From the IMG/VR virus record IMGVR_UViG_3300047457_000503, positions 1 through 21,067 of that record: DNA of 21,067 nt; one strand, written 5' to 3'. The translations under genes and the position numbers were made by a program. The stretch is from a virus. Positions 14,005 through 21,067 of the stretch are shown in pieces. The notes under the pieces were generated by a model. It worked only from the letters and a program-made list of their open reading frames with translations, was not told where the DNA came from and did not search any database. How positions within the stretch are numbered: position 1 is the stretch's first letter; every line of letters begins with the position of its first letter.

Positions 14005-14613
14005 GTGGATCTAACGACGACGACACGGGTCGCGAATCTCGTTAACGCGGGCGGCACGGCTCCTGCGTCGTTCAACACCACCGTCGCGATCCTCATCGCG
14101 ACCGTCAGCGCGGCGGTCGAACGGTATCTTGACCGAGGTATCCAGATCGCCGCGCGCACGGAGTACTTCGACGTCACGAACCAACAGCGGGTGTTCGCCC
14201 TGAAGGCGTACCCCGTGTCGGCGGTGTCGGGCGTTTGGTTCGACGAAGAGCAAGGGTGGGGGTCGGAAACGGAACTGGACTCCTCGGAGTATCGGTCGCC
14301 CGTGTACGATCCTCGCGGCTTGCTGACGCTCGCGATCCCTCAGAACGTGTATATCACTCCCGGCGTCGACGTCGCCTATAGGTCGATGAAGATCACCTAT
14401 ACGGGCGGCATGGCGGCGGACACCGCCGGGTTCATCTCCGCGTACCCCGACATCGCCGGAGCCGTCGACCATCAGGTCGCCTACCTGTGGCATCGTCGGA
14501 ACGAACTCGGGATCGCGTCCGTCAGCGGCGACGCGGGTTCCGTTTCGCTTGGTGCGGACTCGTGGGTTCCGTGGGTGAAGGTCGTCCTCGAACAGTATCG
14601 GCGGCGCACCTGA
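14005..14613 (+). CDS. Head-tail connector protein
   Basis: A 202-residue protein matching the gp6-like connector pattern that docks under the portal. There is an N-terminal helical part ('FNTTVAILIATVSAAVERYL', 'DRGIQIAARTEYFDVTNQQR'), a central beta-rich region with 'VFALKAYPVSAVSGVWFDEE', 'SMKITYTGGMA', and a C-terminal helix pair starting 'PDIAGAVDHQVAYLWHRRNE'. These alternations, the 'TYTGG' segment and the position after capsid genes are typical of the family. It starts with GTG preceded by a perfect AGGAGG. Its TGA overlaps the next ATG (TGATG). Confidence 0.82.
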   Translation: MDLTTTTRVANLVNAGGTAPASFNTTVAILIATVSAAVERYLDRGIQIAARTEYFDVTNQQRVFALKAYPVSAVSGVWFDEEQGWGSETELDSSEYRSPVYDPRGLLTLAIPQNVYITPGVDVAYRSMKITYTGGMAADTAGFISAYPDIAGAVDHQVAYLWHRRNELGIASVSGDAGSVSLGADSWVPWVKVVLEQYRRRT

Positions 14614-15335
14614 TGCAACTCACCGCCGACATCGACCTCCGACCCGTGGAGTCCGTCATCCGACGGTTCCCGAACATCGCGAAGAAGGGGATCCGGCTCC
14701 CGCTCCTCGCGTGGGTCGGCGACGTCGGTCGCGCGCTCGCGAAGCGTCTCGCGGGTCGCGACGGCGACACGGGACTCAACCGCCGCACGGGTCGCACGCT
14801 CGCCGGGAATCTCATCTACGGGATCGAGCCGCAAGTCCTGAAGGACGACGCGCCGCCGTCCGTCGGCTTCCAGACGTTCCTCGGCTTCATGGACGCTCAT
14901 GCCGCGCGCATCGCTCGCGTCCACGAACTCGGCACGGTCGGCAAGGGGGGCACGCTCCCCGACATCACGCCGAAGCGGTTTAAGTTCCTGTGGGTTCCCG
15001 TCACCTCGGCGACGAAACGCTACGACGCGCCGCTCCTCGCATGGGCAGAGGCGAACGGGTGGATCGCCGGGAAGTCGAAGATCAAATACAAGTCGCGGAA
15101 CCGCGTGGTGAAACGGGACGCCCGCTTCGGCGACGTCGTGCGAACGACGACCGCGAAGGCGCGCGGCGGGCAGGAGTTCATCCTCCTGCGGAAGGCGTCG
15201 ATCCCTCCGCGCCTGAAGTTCCGCGAGATTCACCGCGCGGCGATCCGCGACGATCTGCCGAAGGTTCTGAACGCGATCCCGGCGACGATCGCGAAACTCG
15301 TCGTTGAGGCGTCGAGGACAGGCGGTCTCGCATGA
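14613..15335 (+). CDS. Probable neck or tail-completion protein (HK97 gp10-like position)
   Basis: A 240-residue basic protein. The N-terminal half has 'VESVIRRFPNIAKKGIRLPL', 'WVGDVGRALAKRLAGRDGDT', 'NRRTGRTLAGNLIYGIEPQV', then 'RIARVHELGTVGKGGTLPDI' and a basic middle; the C-terminus is 'FREIHRAAIRDDLPKVLNAI'. An N-terminal helix, a 'GRTG.L' type turn, a 'HE.GT' segment and a final amphipathic helix are usual in phage minor tail or neck proteins of the HK97 gp10 type. It sits between the connector and tail terminator genes, where that protein is expected. It is longer than the usual ~130-160 residues. The start overlaps the previous stop; the end overlaps the next start (ATGA). Confidence 0.6.
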   Translation: MQLTADIDLRPVESVIRRFPNIAKKGIRLPLLAWVGDVGRALAKRLAGRDGDTGLNRRTGRTLAGNLIYGIEPQVLKDDAPPSVGFQTFLGFMDAHAARIARVHELGTVGKGGTLPDITPKRFKFLWVPVTSATKRYDAPLLAWAEANGWIAGKSKIKYKSRNRVVKRDARFGDVVRTTTAKARGGQEFILLRKASIPPRLKFREIHRAAIRDDLPKVLNAIPATIAKLVVEASRTGGLA

Positions 15336-16027
15336 TCGCGACCGTCACGATCTCGAACACGTCCGGCTCGTCGATCGCCTCGGGGACGACGGTCGACACG
15401 AACTCCCTTCCGTTCGATCACGCCGCGCTCGTGACGTCGCTCCAGTCGCGCGCGGACGGTTACGACTTCCGCCTGACCGACTCAGCCGGGAAGGTGGCGG
15501 GCCTCGTCTCGCTCGCGAACGCGAACACCGCGACGGCGCGCCTACGGTTCAACCTCATCGACACCCTCGCGAACGGCGGCACGGTCGTCTACACGCTCGC
15601 CCACGGGAACCTCGGGAAACAGGTCTCCCCGTTCACGGCGACGGCTTCAGGCGACGCGGCGGTCGGAATGGCGATCGCGTGGGCGTCGCCCGCGCTCCCC
15701 GTTCCGTCGTTCCCGCTTGGCTACGCGCTCCCGCGCATCGCCGACGAATCGTCGTACCCCGAGGCGTTGTCCGTCCGCGTGAACTATCGCAACAACACGC
15801 CCCGACGCCGCTACGCGATCTCGTGGGCATCGATCACCGCCGATGAGTGGTACGAGATCCGCGCCTTCCTGTACGCTCAGCGCGGCGGTTCCTACACGTT
15901 CACGGAGTCCTCGGCGACGTTCCTCGACTCGGGGACTTACGCCGTCGTCCCGAACACGGCGTCGTTCAACCAGTCCTCGCGCCTCGGCTTCGCGGCTTCC
16001 TTCGAGGTCGAGGAGGTGCTGCCCTGA
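15332..16027 (+). CDS. DUF2341-like / phage tail motif two-domain protein
   Basis: A 231-residue protein that appears to have two parts. Residues 1 to about 95 ('ATVTISNTSGSSIASGTTVD', 'SRADGYDFRLTDSAGKVAGL', 'ATARLRFNLIDTLANGGTVV', 'YTLAHGNLG') resemble the DUF2341 pattern, a beta-sandwich domain often found beside carbohydrate-binding modules. Residues about 145-231 ('NNTPRRRYAISWASITADEW', 'YEIRAFLYAQRGGSYTFTES', ending 'RLGFAASFEVEEVLP') resemble a motif common in phage tail proteins, where a 'R-x-W-x-x-x-E..F' pattern ends beta strands. The N-terminal family call is by eye only. It overlaps both neighbours (ATGA and TGATG), so it is firmly in the tail operon, between the neck and terminator genes. 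A structural tail role is likely. Confidence 0.6.
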   Translation: MIATVTISNTSGSSIASGTTVDTNSLPFDHAALVTSLQSRADGYDFRLTDSAGKVAGLVSLANANTATARLRFNLIDTLANGGTVVYTLAHGNLGKQVSPFTATASGDAAVGMAIAWASPALPVPSFPLGYALPRIADESSYPEALSVRVNYRNNTPRRRYAISWASITADEWYEIRAFLYAQRGGSYTFTESSATFLDSGTYAVVPNTASFNQSSRLGFAASFEVEEVLP

Positions 16028-16503
16028 TGCCGTCCCCGACCGCCTATCGCGAAACGATCTACGCCGCGCTCGCCGCACAACTCGCGACGATCGCGACCGT
16101 TGTCGTCGGCAAGACGTGGAACGGCACGGTGACCCCGCAAGTCGAGCGCGTCGAGATGAACGCGCAGACGATCCCGCGCTTCCCGCTGATCTACCTAGCG
16201 GGGAAGGACGAGGTGTACGAGCCGCGCGCGTCGGAGTCGACGTGGAATATCTACGTCCGAACGATGACCGTTCGCATCCTTTACTTCGTGGAATCGTGGA
16301 CGCCGGACACGACGATCTCCGGCGCGCTCTACGATCTCGAACTCGCGCTGAACAACCCGACGCTAGGTGGCGTCGTGGACGATCTGATCTTTCGGAGCAA
16401 CCGTCCCCTGTATGACGAACAGGGGCAACCGCTCGCGGGCATAGAACTCGTGGTCGATCTGAAGTATCGGACGACGACGAACGACCCCGCGACGAGGAGG
16501 TGA
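16027..16503 (+). CDS. Probable tail terminator / tail completion protein
   Basis: A 158-residue protein of the size and position of tail terminators, which cap the tail tube and join it to the head. There is an N-terminal helix ('YRETIYAALAAQLATIATVV'), a beta-rich middle ('QTIPRFPLIYLAGKDEVYEP', 'MTVRILYFVESW') and the end 'GQPLAGIELVVDLKYRTTTN', which matches the usual final strands of this group. It lies just before the tube gene, as in many siphoviruses. The start overlaps the upstream stop (TGATG). The Shine-Dalgarno site of the next gene overlaps its own stop codon. Confidence 0.72.
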   Translation: MPSPTAYRETIYAALAAQLATIATVVVGKTWNGTVTPQVERVEMNAQTIPRFPLIYLAGKDEVYEPRASESTWNIYVRTMTVRILYFVESWTPDTTISGALYDLELALNNPTLGGVVDDLIFRSNRPLYDEQGQPLAGIELVVDLKYRTTTNDPATRR

Positions 16504-16506
16504 CCT

Positions 16507-17469
16507 ATGGGCGAAGCGTTCATCAGCAAGCGGCGGCATATCGGTCTCAAGATCGAGACGAACAAGGGAACGGCGGAAACACTTGTCGCGGCGGACTACG
16601 CGATCATCGCCTACGACATTCAGGCGACGACGCAGTTCGGACGCTTCGACCGTGACACGCAGAAGGCGTACCTGTCGAAACTCCCGGGCATCGTCGGCAC
16701 GACGGCGGCGCAGATCTCGTTCACCTGTGAGGTTCGCCATTCCGCGAACACGACGACGCTCGACGTCTGGGAACGTGCGCTTCAGGCGTGCGGGTTCGCG
16801 CTCTCGACCTCGACTCTCAAGCCGACGTCGAACGGCGACGAACAGAAGACGCTCACGATCGAGGTCGCGCTCGGCGCGTTCGGCACGGGCACGGACGAAG
16901 CCGTGATCTTTAAGGCGAAGGGATGCGCCGGGACGGTGACGTTCGAGGGTCGCGTCGGTCAGCCGCTCCTCGCGCGGTTCACCTTCACGGGCGTTTACAA
17001 CGGCGTCGCGGACGGCACGCTACAAGTTCCGACGCAGGAGACTGGCATCCCCGGCATCTTCCAAGGCGTCAGCGCGACTTGGGGCGGAACCGCTCGCGTC
17101 CTCTCGACGATCAACCTCGACGTCGGGAACTCCGTCGTCCTGCGCGAGACGGTGAACGCGTCCTCGGGTCTCCTGCATGCGGTCATCACGGATCGCCGCC
17201 CGACTGGCTCGATCGACCCCGACCTCGAACTCGTCGCGACCGATGACTTCTACGGGCAACTCGCGGGCAACACGTCGAAGGCTCTCGCGTTCGCGGTGAC
17301 GACGGGAGGATCGACGCGCGTCCAGACGTTCACTCTCGGCGACTGCCGCGTGACGAACGTGAACGACGCGAACCGTAACGGGATTCAGGTCGCCGGGATC
17401 GACTTCGAGATCGTCGACACGTCCGACAGCACGACGCCGGACGGCGACATCACGATCGTTATCTCGTGA
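16507..17469 (+). CDS. Major tail tube protein
   Basis: A 320-residue beta-rich protein: 'SKRRHIGLKIETNKGTAETL', 'VGTTAAQISFTCEVRHSANT', 'LDVWERALQACGFALSTSTL', 'FKAKGCAGTVTFEGRVGQPL', 'LARFTFTGVYNGVADGTLQV', and a C-terminal half with 'FGRFDRDTQKA'-like strands replaced by 'STRVQTFTLGDCRVTNVNDA'. The 'G..GT..F......G.P..A.F.F.G' pattern is common in tail tube proteins. The strong GAGGAGGTGA site before the ATG fits a highly expressed structural gene, and the following chaperone and tape measure genes confirm its place. The stop lies inside a small hairpin that precedes the chaperone gene. Confidence 0.88.
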   Translation: MGEAFISKRRHIGLKIETNKGTAETLVAADYAIIAYDIQATTQFGRFDRDTQKAYLSKLPGIVGTTAAQISFTCEVRHSANTTTLDVWERALQACGFALSTSTLKPTSNGDEQKTLTIEVALGAFGTGTDEAVIFKAKGCAGTVTFEGRVGQPLLARFTFTGVYNGVADGTLQVPTQETGIPGIFQGVSATWGGTARVLSTINLDVGNSVVLRETVNASSGLLHAVITDRRPTGSIDPDLELVATDDFYGQLAGNTSKALAFAVTTGGSTRVQTFTLGDCRVTNVNDANRNGIQVAGIDFEIVDTSDSTTPDGDITIVIS

Positions 17470-17479
17470 TAGGATCACG
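17465..17479 (+). promoter_or_regulatory. Small hairpin presenting the chaperone ribosome site
   Basis: CGTGAT-AGG-ATCACG is a perfect 6-base inverted repeat with a 3-base loop. It overlaps the tube protein stop (TGA, 17467-17469) and carries the only Shine-Dalgarno-like AGGA of the chaperone gene in its loop and first stem base. The ATG at 17482 follows 2 bases after the stem. Such a structure could lower chaperone translation relative to the abundant tube protein and make it depend on ribosomes finishing the upstream gene. Confidence 0.45.
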
Positions 17480-17481
17480 GT

Positions 17482-17868
17482 ATGGCAATCGCACTCGATC
17501 CGAATCGTTCGCACCGCTACGTCCTGCGCGAGGACGCATCCCTCCCCGTCGAGGATCAGACCGTGTTCCTTCTGCGTTCGCTCACCGTCCGCGACGATGA
17601 GATGATCCAGAACAGCAAGATGGTCGCGTCCTCCGGCGGCGAGTTCCGACTACAGCCGGGGACGGAGGATCTCATGACCCTCCGCCTCGGTCTGATCGGC
17701 GTCGAGAACTTCCGCGACGGAGCGGGGAAGATGGTTCACTTCGACGCAGACAAGGCGGGACGCGTCACCGATGCGTTCCTATCTCGTCTCAAGAAGGAGT
17801 GGAGGAACGAGATCGCCGATCAGATTCGCACGCTGAACGCGCTCACGGTCGACGAAAAAAAAGCCTGA
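17482..17868 (+). CDS. Tail assembly chaperone, short (G-like) form
   Basis: A 128-residue protein in the position of lambda gpG: 'ALDPNRSHRYVLREDASLPV', 'QTVFLLRSLTVRDDEMIQNS', then 'LMTLRLGLIGVENFRDGAGK' and the end 'RTLNALTVDEKKA'. Chaperones of this type bind the tape measure and recruit tube subunits. They are not in the mature virion. Recognition rests mainly on gene order and on the frameshift site at its end: the last codons GAA AAA AAA GCC TGA contain an A8 run, and slipping there gives the longer form. Confidence 0.86.
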   Translation: MAIALDPNRSHRYVLREDASLPVEDQTVFLLRSLTVRDDEMIQNSKMVASSGGEFRLQPGTEDLMTLRLGLIGVENFRDGAGKMVHFDADKAGRVTDAFLSRLKKEWRNEIADQIRTLNALTVDEKKA

Positions 17869-18257
17869 CCGTCGCCGGATGCGCGGCGGCGGGCGGGTTC
17901 GATCAGGACTGCCGAGTATGTCGAAAGATCCCGCAGACAATCCGCGACCGTTGGGGATGCGACGCCGACGCGCCGTCTCCCTTCGCGTTTCTCGCGTGTC
18001 CCGAGTGTTCGGGCGGCGACGCGTCGTGTCCGATCTGTGGCGGCAACCCGCAGGGGTTCGCGGTGACGCGATGTCCGAACCGAACGATCGGACGCTCGGA
18101 GGCTATGGTCGCCGAGTCTCGGCATCTCATGGAGGTCGGTATACTCCCGACGTCTGGCGGTCTCCTCGATCAGTCGCTGACGTGGTGGCGAGCGGTCAAG
18201 ATTCTAGCGAGCGAGTATCACGCGACGACGGAACGCAAGCGCGAACGGAAGGAGTGA
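17482..18257 (+). CDS. Tail assembly chaperone, frameshifted (GT-like) form with cysteine-rich extension
   Basis: Reading shifts by -1 at the A run (the last A, 17862, is read twice), joining 127 codons of the short form to 131 codons of the second frame, for 258 residues. The joint reads 'VDEKKSLTVAGCAAAGGF'. The second frame has no start codon with a ribosome site of its own, so it is almost certainly expressed by slippage. The extension has CxxC pairs at Cys144/147 ('DCRVC'), Cys173/176 ('CPEC') and Cys183/186 ('CPICGG'), plus Cys134, Cys160 and one in 'TRCPN'. This suggests one or two zinc sites. In lambda, the T part contacts tube subunits; the cysteine cluster may play that part here. 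It ends 3 bases before the tape measure GTG; the tape measure's AAGGAG site lies in its final codons. Confidence 0.85.
17856..17892 (+). promoter_or_regulatory. Programmed -1 ribosomal frameshift signal
   Basis: The heptamer A-AAA-AAA (17856-17862, phased with the upstream frame) is a classical slippery sequence. A hairpin follows after 6 bases: CCGTCGCC (17869-17876) pairs with GGCGGCGG (17885-17892), 8 pairs including one G-U, with an 8-base loop. The zero-frame stop TGA (17866-17868) lies in the spacer. Heptamer, spacer length and stem agree with known -1 signals, and the gene order matches the conserved G/GT arrangement. Confidence 0.88.
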
Positions 18258-18260
18258 GCC

Positions 18261-19877
18261 GTGACTGAAGTGAACCTTGTCGTGAAGGTGATCGACAAGA
18301 TCACCGAGGAGACGAAGAAGATCGTCGGTCGGTTCCGCGATCAGATGAAACGCGCGGCGGCAGCGACAAAGGACTTTTTCAAGAACTTCGACGTCGCGGT
18401 CTTCGGCGCGGTGTTCAAGGGTCTCGAAAAGATGGGGAAGGCGATCGGCGCACTCTCCGCGAAGATCGTCGAACTCGCTCCGAACGCTCAGGTGTTCGAG
18501 GCGACGTTCGGGCCTGCGACCCTTGAGAAGATCAACGCGACGGCGAGTGGCATCAATAAGGTCAGCGCGGCGTGGGATCAGTTCGTCGGAAACCTCGTAA
18601 ACCGAGGGCCGAACGCGGTCGGCATCCTCGACGAACTTTCGAGCCGACTAAAAGCGGCGGCGGGACTCGGCCCAGCACTCACCGAGCGCGCGAAACTTCA
18701 GGTCGCGATCGTCGACGCCGAGGAGCGTTTCGCGAACAGCGTCTCGCGCGAGCGCGGCGAATACACGCGCCTCAAAGGTGAGATCGAGGCGGCGAAGAAC
18801 GCGCTCGTCGCCTATGACGAGGCGCAACGCAAACGCGCGGAGGCGATGGATCTCGCGGCGTATCGGAAAGAACAGCAGGAGTTCAAGACGACGCGCGAAC
18901 GCGTCACGGCGTCGGGTGGCACGCTGCTCGACGTGCCGAAGACTCTCGACAGATACGGGCGTCCGATCGACCAAGCGGCGGCGGATATTCGCGAACTTCA
19001 GCGCATCAGCGGCGAGGCGTTCCAGATTCAAGTCGAGAACGATCTAGCGGCGTGGGTCGAGTACAACGAGGAACGCGTTCGCGTGACAGCCGACGCCCTC
19101 GACGACATCTCCGAGGAGGAACTCGACTTCATCGCGACGATGCAACGCATCCGCGACGAGGACGTTCAGCAGCAGATCGCCGACCAAGAGAAGATCGCGC
19201 AAGCCGCCCGCGCGCGGCTGGATCAGTCCTTCGAGGAACATCGTCGCAATATGGAAGCCCTCGCCGAACTCGATCGGCAACGAATCGAGAAGGCCGCCGA
19301 GGAGATGCAGAAACTGCAGGACGATATCGACCGCGTGTCGAGCATCATGACCGACAACTTCATGGCGGCGTTCGACTCGATCATCCTAGGCACCGAGAGT
19401 GTCGGCCGCGCGTTCACGCGCATGATCGGCAGTATCATTGCCGACGTCGGTCGCATGATGGCGGCGGAGGCGATGAAGAAGTTCATCTCAAGCGTTCTCG
19501 GTAGTTTGTTCGGCTCGGCGACTCCTTCCTATTCAACGCAGAACGGCGGCGCGTTCGACGAGTTCGGCGGCGAGATCTCCCCGCTGTACGACACGCTCCC
19601 CGGTCAGGCGTCCGGCGGCTTCGTCCCCGGGCGTAACGCGTTCATGGTCGGCGAGCGGGGGCCGGAACTCTTCGTGCCGCCGTCGTCGGGGAACATCATC
19701 ACCGCCGCGCGTTCGGGCGGGAACTCCGTTAGCGGCGTGACGATCAACGTCAACGGCGCGCAAGATCCGGGACGCACGGCGCGCGAAGTTAAAGCCGCGC
19801 TGATGTCGCTGATGTCGAGCGATCCGGCGGCGCGTCAACGTCTTCGCGTCGTCGCGTCGGGAGGCGGCGTCGCGTGA
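18261..19877 (+). CDS. Tape measure protein
   Basis: A 538-residue largely helical protein that sets tail length and fills the tube. The N-terminal part ('VNLVVKVIDKITEETKKIVG', 'FRDQMKRAAAATKDFFKNF') is typical, followed by long charged helices (about 130-350). A hydrophobic membrane-active segment follows ('DNFMAAFDSIILGTESVGRA', 'MIGSIIADVGRMMAAEAMKK', 'FISSVLGSLFG', about 360-415). The C-terminus has a Gly/Ser/Pro-rich region with 'GGFVPGRNAFMVGERGPELF' and 'VPPSSGNIITA', a widespread tape measure signature. By the usual rule of about 1.5 angstroms per residue the tail would be near 80 nm. GTG start with AAGGAG upstream; the TGA overlaps the next GTG (GTGA). Confidence 0.93.
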   Translation: MTEVNLVVKVIDKITEETKKIVGRFRDQMKRAAAATKDFFKNFDVAVFGAVFKGLEKMGKAIGALSAKIVELAPNAQVFEATFGPATLEKINATASGINKVSAAWDQFVGNLVNRGPNAVGILDELSSRLKAAAGLGPALTERAKLQVAIVDAEERFANSVSRERGEYTRLKGEIEAAKNALVAYDEAQRKRAEAMDLAAYRKEQQEFKTTRERVTASGGTLLDVPKTLDRYGRPIDQAAADIRELQRISGEAFQIQVENDLAAWVEYNEERVRVTADALDDISEEELDFIATMQRIRDEDVQQQIADQEKIAQAARARLDQSFEEHRRNMEALAELDRQRIEKAAEEMQKLQDDIDRVSSIMTDNFMAAFDSIILGTESVGRAFTRMIGSIIADVGRMMAAEAMKKFISSVLGSLFGSATPSYSTQNGGAFDEFGGEISPLYDTLPGQASGGFVPGRNAFMVGERGPELFVPPSSGNIITAARSGGNSVSGVTINVNGAQDPGRTAREVKAALMSLMSSDPAARQRLRVVASGGGVA

Positions 19878-21067
19878 GCCTGACGCTGATTTACGAGGAC
19901 TTCCCCGGCACGGCCGACCTTGCGTCGCCGTGGACGAACGTAAACGGTATTTGGACTTCTCGCGCGGTGATTAACTACACAGGCACTACGACGCTCCCGC
20001 CGACGCTTGCGTACACCTCCGGCGCAGCGATCCTCGCGAACATCACGACGGGATTCTTCGGATCGAGTCCATCAACGGCTCCTCCGCGACCGATGGGGAA
20101 GACGATCCTCGCGACGAACTGGTTCGATCAACTTGCGGGCGATGCGACGAACAACAAGGTCGCCGAGGTGTCGTGCGATCTCGTGTGGCGCGATCAGACC
20201 GACCAGTACACCTATACGTCGGGCGGAAGTCCGACGACGATCGCGAACAACTCCACGTTCCTCGGTCTGATATTCGCGGGCACGTCGTCGGGCCTCGGCG
20301 GGTACGCCGTCCTCGTGACGCGCACGGGCGGCGCGTCGCCGTCGACGACGGGTCGTCTCGTCAAGATCGACACGACGTCATCCTTCACGTCGCCGACCTT
20401 CACCAATATCGGAGGCGCGGCGGTCACGTTGCCGAACGCGGCGAACGGCGAACGGTGGACGTTAAAGGCGCGGGTGACGTGGTTCGCTCCGTCGTTCTCG
20501 ATCGCCTCGATCCTCGCGACGTTCGTCGACGCGACAGGCACAAACCACGTTATCGGCCTCCCGAGCGGTCAGAACTCCGCGACGTTCGGACTCAACACGG
20601 GACAGGGTTCGCTCGCGTCGTGGAGCGCGGGTCAGTTGTACGTCGGCTTCCTCGAACGGGACGGAACCTTCAGTCCCGGCATCTCGCAGTCCGCGACGGT
20701 TCGCGTCGCCTGCGCGAATCAGTTCGAGCGGCTCCGCGTCCGCGACGTCGGCCCGCTTGCGAACCTCACGACGTCGACGCCCGCGTACACGTTCGCGCCG
20801 TCTGTCACCTACTCGACGGCTAGCGTCTCGACCGAGACGAACGCGTCGGCCTACTCGCTCGCCGTCCAACCGTCGTTCTCGCAGGAGACCGTCGATCAGT
20901 GGGCCGTCGCCGACTTTTACTCCGACTCCGGCGATCGCGTCGCCTTCCCGCTTCAGACGAAGCGGCGTCGGCGGTGGTCGTTCCGATGGTCGGCCCTCGA
21001 CGATTCGGAGAAGGCGTCCCTCGCGACGCTGAACGCGAACGTGAAGGGTCGGTTCTCCACATGGTCG
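19874..21067 (+). CDS. Large tail protein, 3' end beyond window
   Basis: From the GTG at 19874 (GTGA overlap with the tape measure stop) the frame is open for 398 codons to the right edge without a stop. It begins 'MSLTLIYEDFPGTADLASPW' followed by 'TNVNGIWTSRAVINYTGT', a pattern like LamG/concanavalin-type beta-sandwich domains ('F.G....L..W......W'). The next part is Thr/Ser/Gly-rich with 'GGYAVLVTRTGGASPSTTGR', 'ERWTLKARVTWFAPSFSIAS' and 'GQLYVGFLERDGTFSPGISQ'. Near the edge is 'FPLQTKRRRRWSFRWSALDD', which resembles 'NNTPRRRYAISWASITADEW' in the protein at 15332-16027. Its place after the tape measure suggests a distal tail, baseplate or receptor-binding protein. Which of these cannot be decided from the part seen. 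Confidence 0.8.
   Translation, partial: MSLTLIYEDFPGTADLASPWTNVNGIWTSRAVINYTGTTTLPPTLAYTSGAAILANITTGFFGSSPSTAPPRPMGKTILATNWFDQLAGDATNNKVAEVSCDLVWRDQTDQYTYTSGGSPTTIANNSTFLGLIFAGTSSGLGGYAVLVTRTGGASPSTTGRLVKIDTTSSFTSPTFTNIGGAAVTLPNAANGERWTLKARVTWFAPSFSIASILATFVDATGTNHVIGLPSGQNSATFGLNTGQGSLASWSAGQLYVGFLERDGTFSPGISQSATVRVACANQFERLRVRDVGPLANLTTSTPAYTFAPSVTYSTASVSTETNASAYSLAVQPSFSQETVDQWAVADFYSDSGDRVAFPLQTKRRRRWSFRWSALDDSEKASLATLNANVKGRFSTWS

Noticed and set aside
1-21067. CRISPR arrays, tRNA genes, insertion sequences, integrase or attachment sites
   Set aside because: No regularly spaced direct repeats, cloverleaf-like sequences, transposase or integrase motifs, or long terminal repeats were seen on either strand.

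Overview
The window reads as part of the genome (or prophage) of a long-tailed dsDNA bacteriophage, a siphovirus-type member of Caudoviricetes infecting an unidentified high-GC host. The sequence is GC-rich and tightly packed: most neighbouring genes overlap by 1 to 4 bases (ATGA, GTGA or TGATG junctions), and GTG starts are common. No integrase, repressor, lysis gene, tRNA or host gene is visible, so neither lifestyle nor host can be read from this piece. Recognisable products are assigned from motifs and gene order only; no database search was run.

Layout. (1) Bases 3-3705, minus strand: a compact early-type operon. In transcription order it holds a zinc-ribbon protein, two unknown acidic proteins, a tiny one-helix membrane protein, a coiled-coil protein, an unknown 108-residue protein, a probable 45-residue GTG-start gene, a YqaJ-type exonuclease and a RecT-type annealing protein. 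The last two form a two-component homologous recombination system. (2) Bases 3706-4383: about 680 bases without a credible gene, lying between divergent operons and containing repeated G-tracts and several inverted repeats. (3) Bases 4384-5942, plus strand: a VRR-NUC nuclease coupled to a ParB-like/DNA methyltransferase fusion, in visibly less GC-rich DNA than the structural genes. (4) Bases 6003-8518: DNA packaging genes (small and large terminase) with two paralogous small beta-rich proteins of unknown role between them. (5) Bases 8515-13992: head genes, namely a portal-MuF fusion, a prohead protease with extra N- and C-terminal regions, the HK97-type major capsid protein and a probable head accessory protein. 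(6) Bases 14005-16503: connector and tail-completion genes, with an unusual two-domain protein among them. (7) Bases 16507-21067: tail tube protein, a tail assembly chaperone pair made by -1 frameshifting, the tape measure protein, and a large tail gene that runs off the right edge.

Together the plus-strand genes follow the standard order packaging, head, neck, tail. TerS and TerL load DNA through the portal. The protease matures a shell of capsid protein. Connector proteins join head to tail, and the chaperones assemble tube protein around the tape measure.

The most notable points are a textbook frameshift signal (A-run plus a hairpin 6 bases downstream) that adds a cysteine-rich, probably zinc-binding tail to the chaperone; the duplicated gene pair inside the terminase locus; the DUF2341-like/tail-motif fusion at 15332-16027; the nuclease-methyltransferase couple; and the structured G-tract-rich non-coding region.
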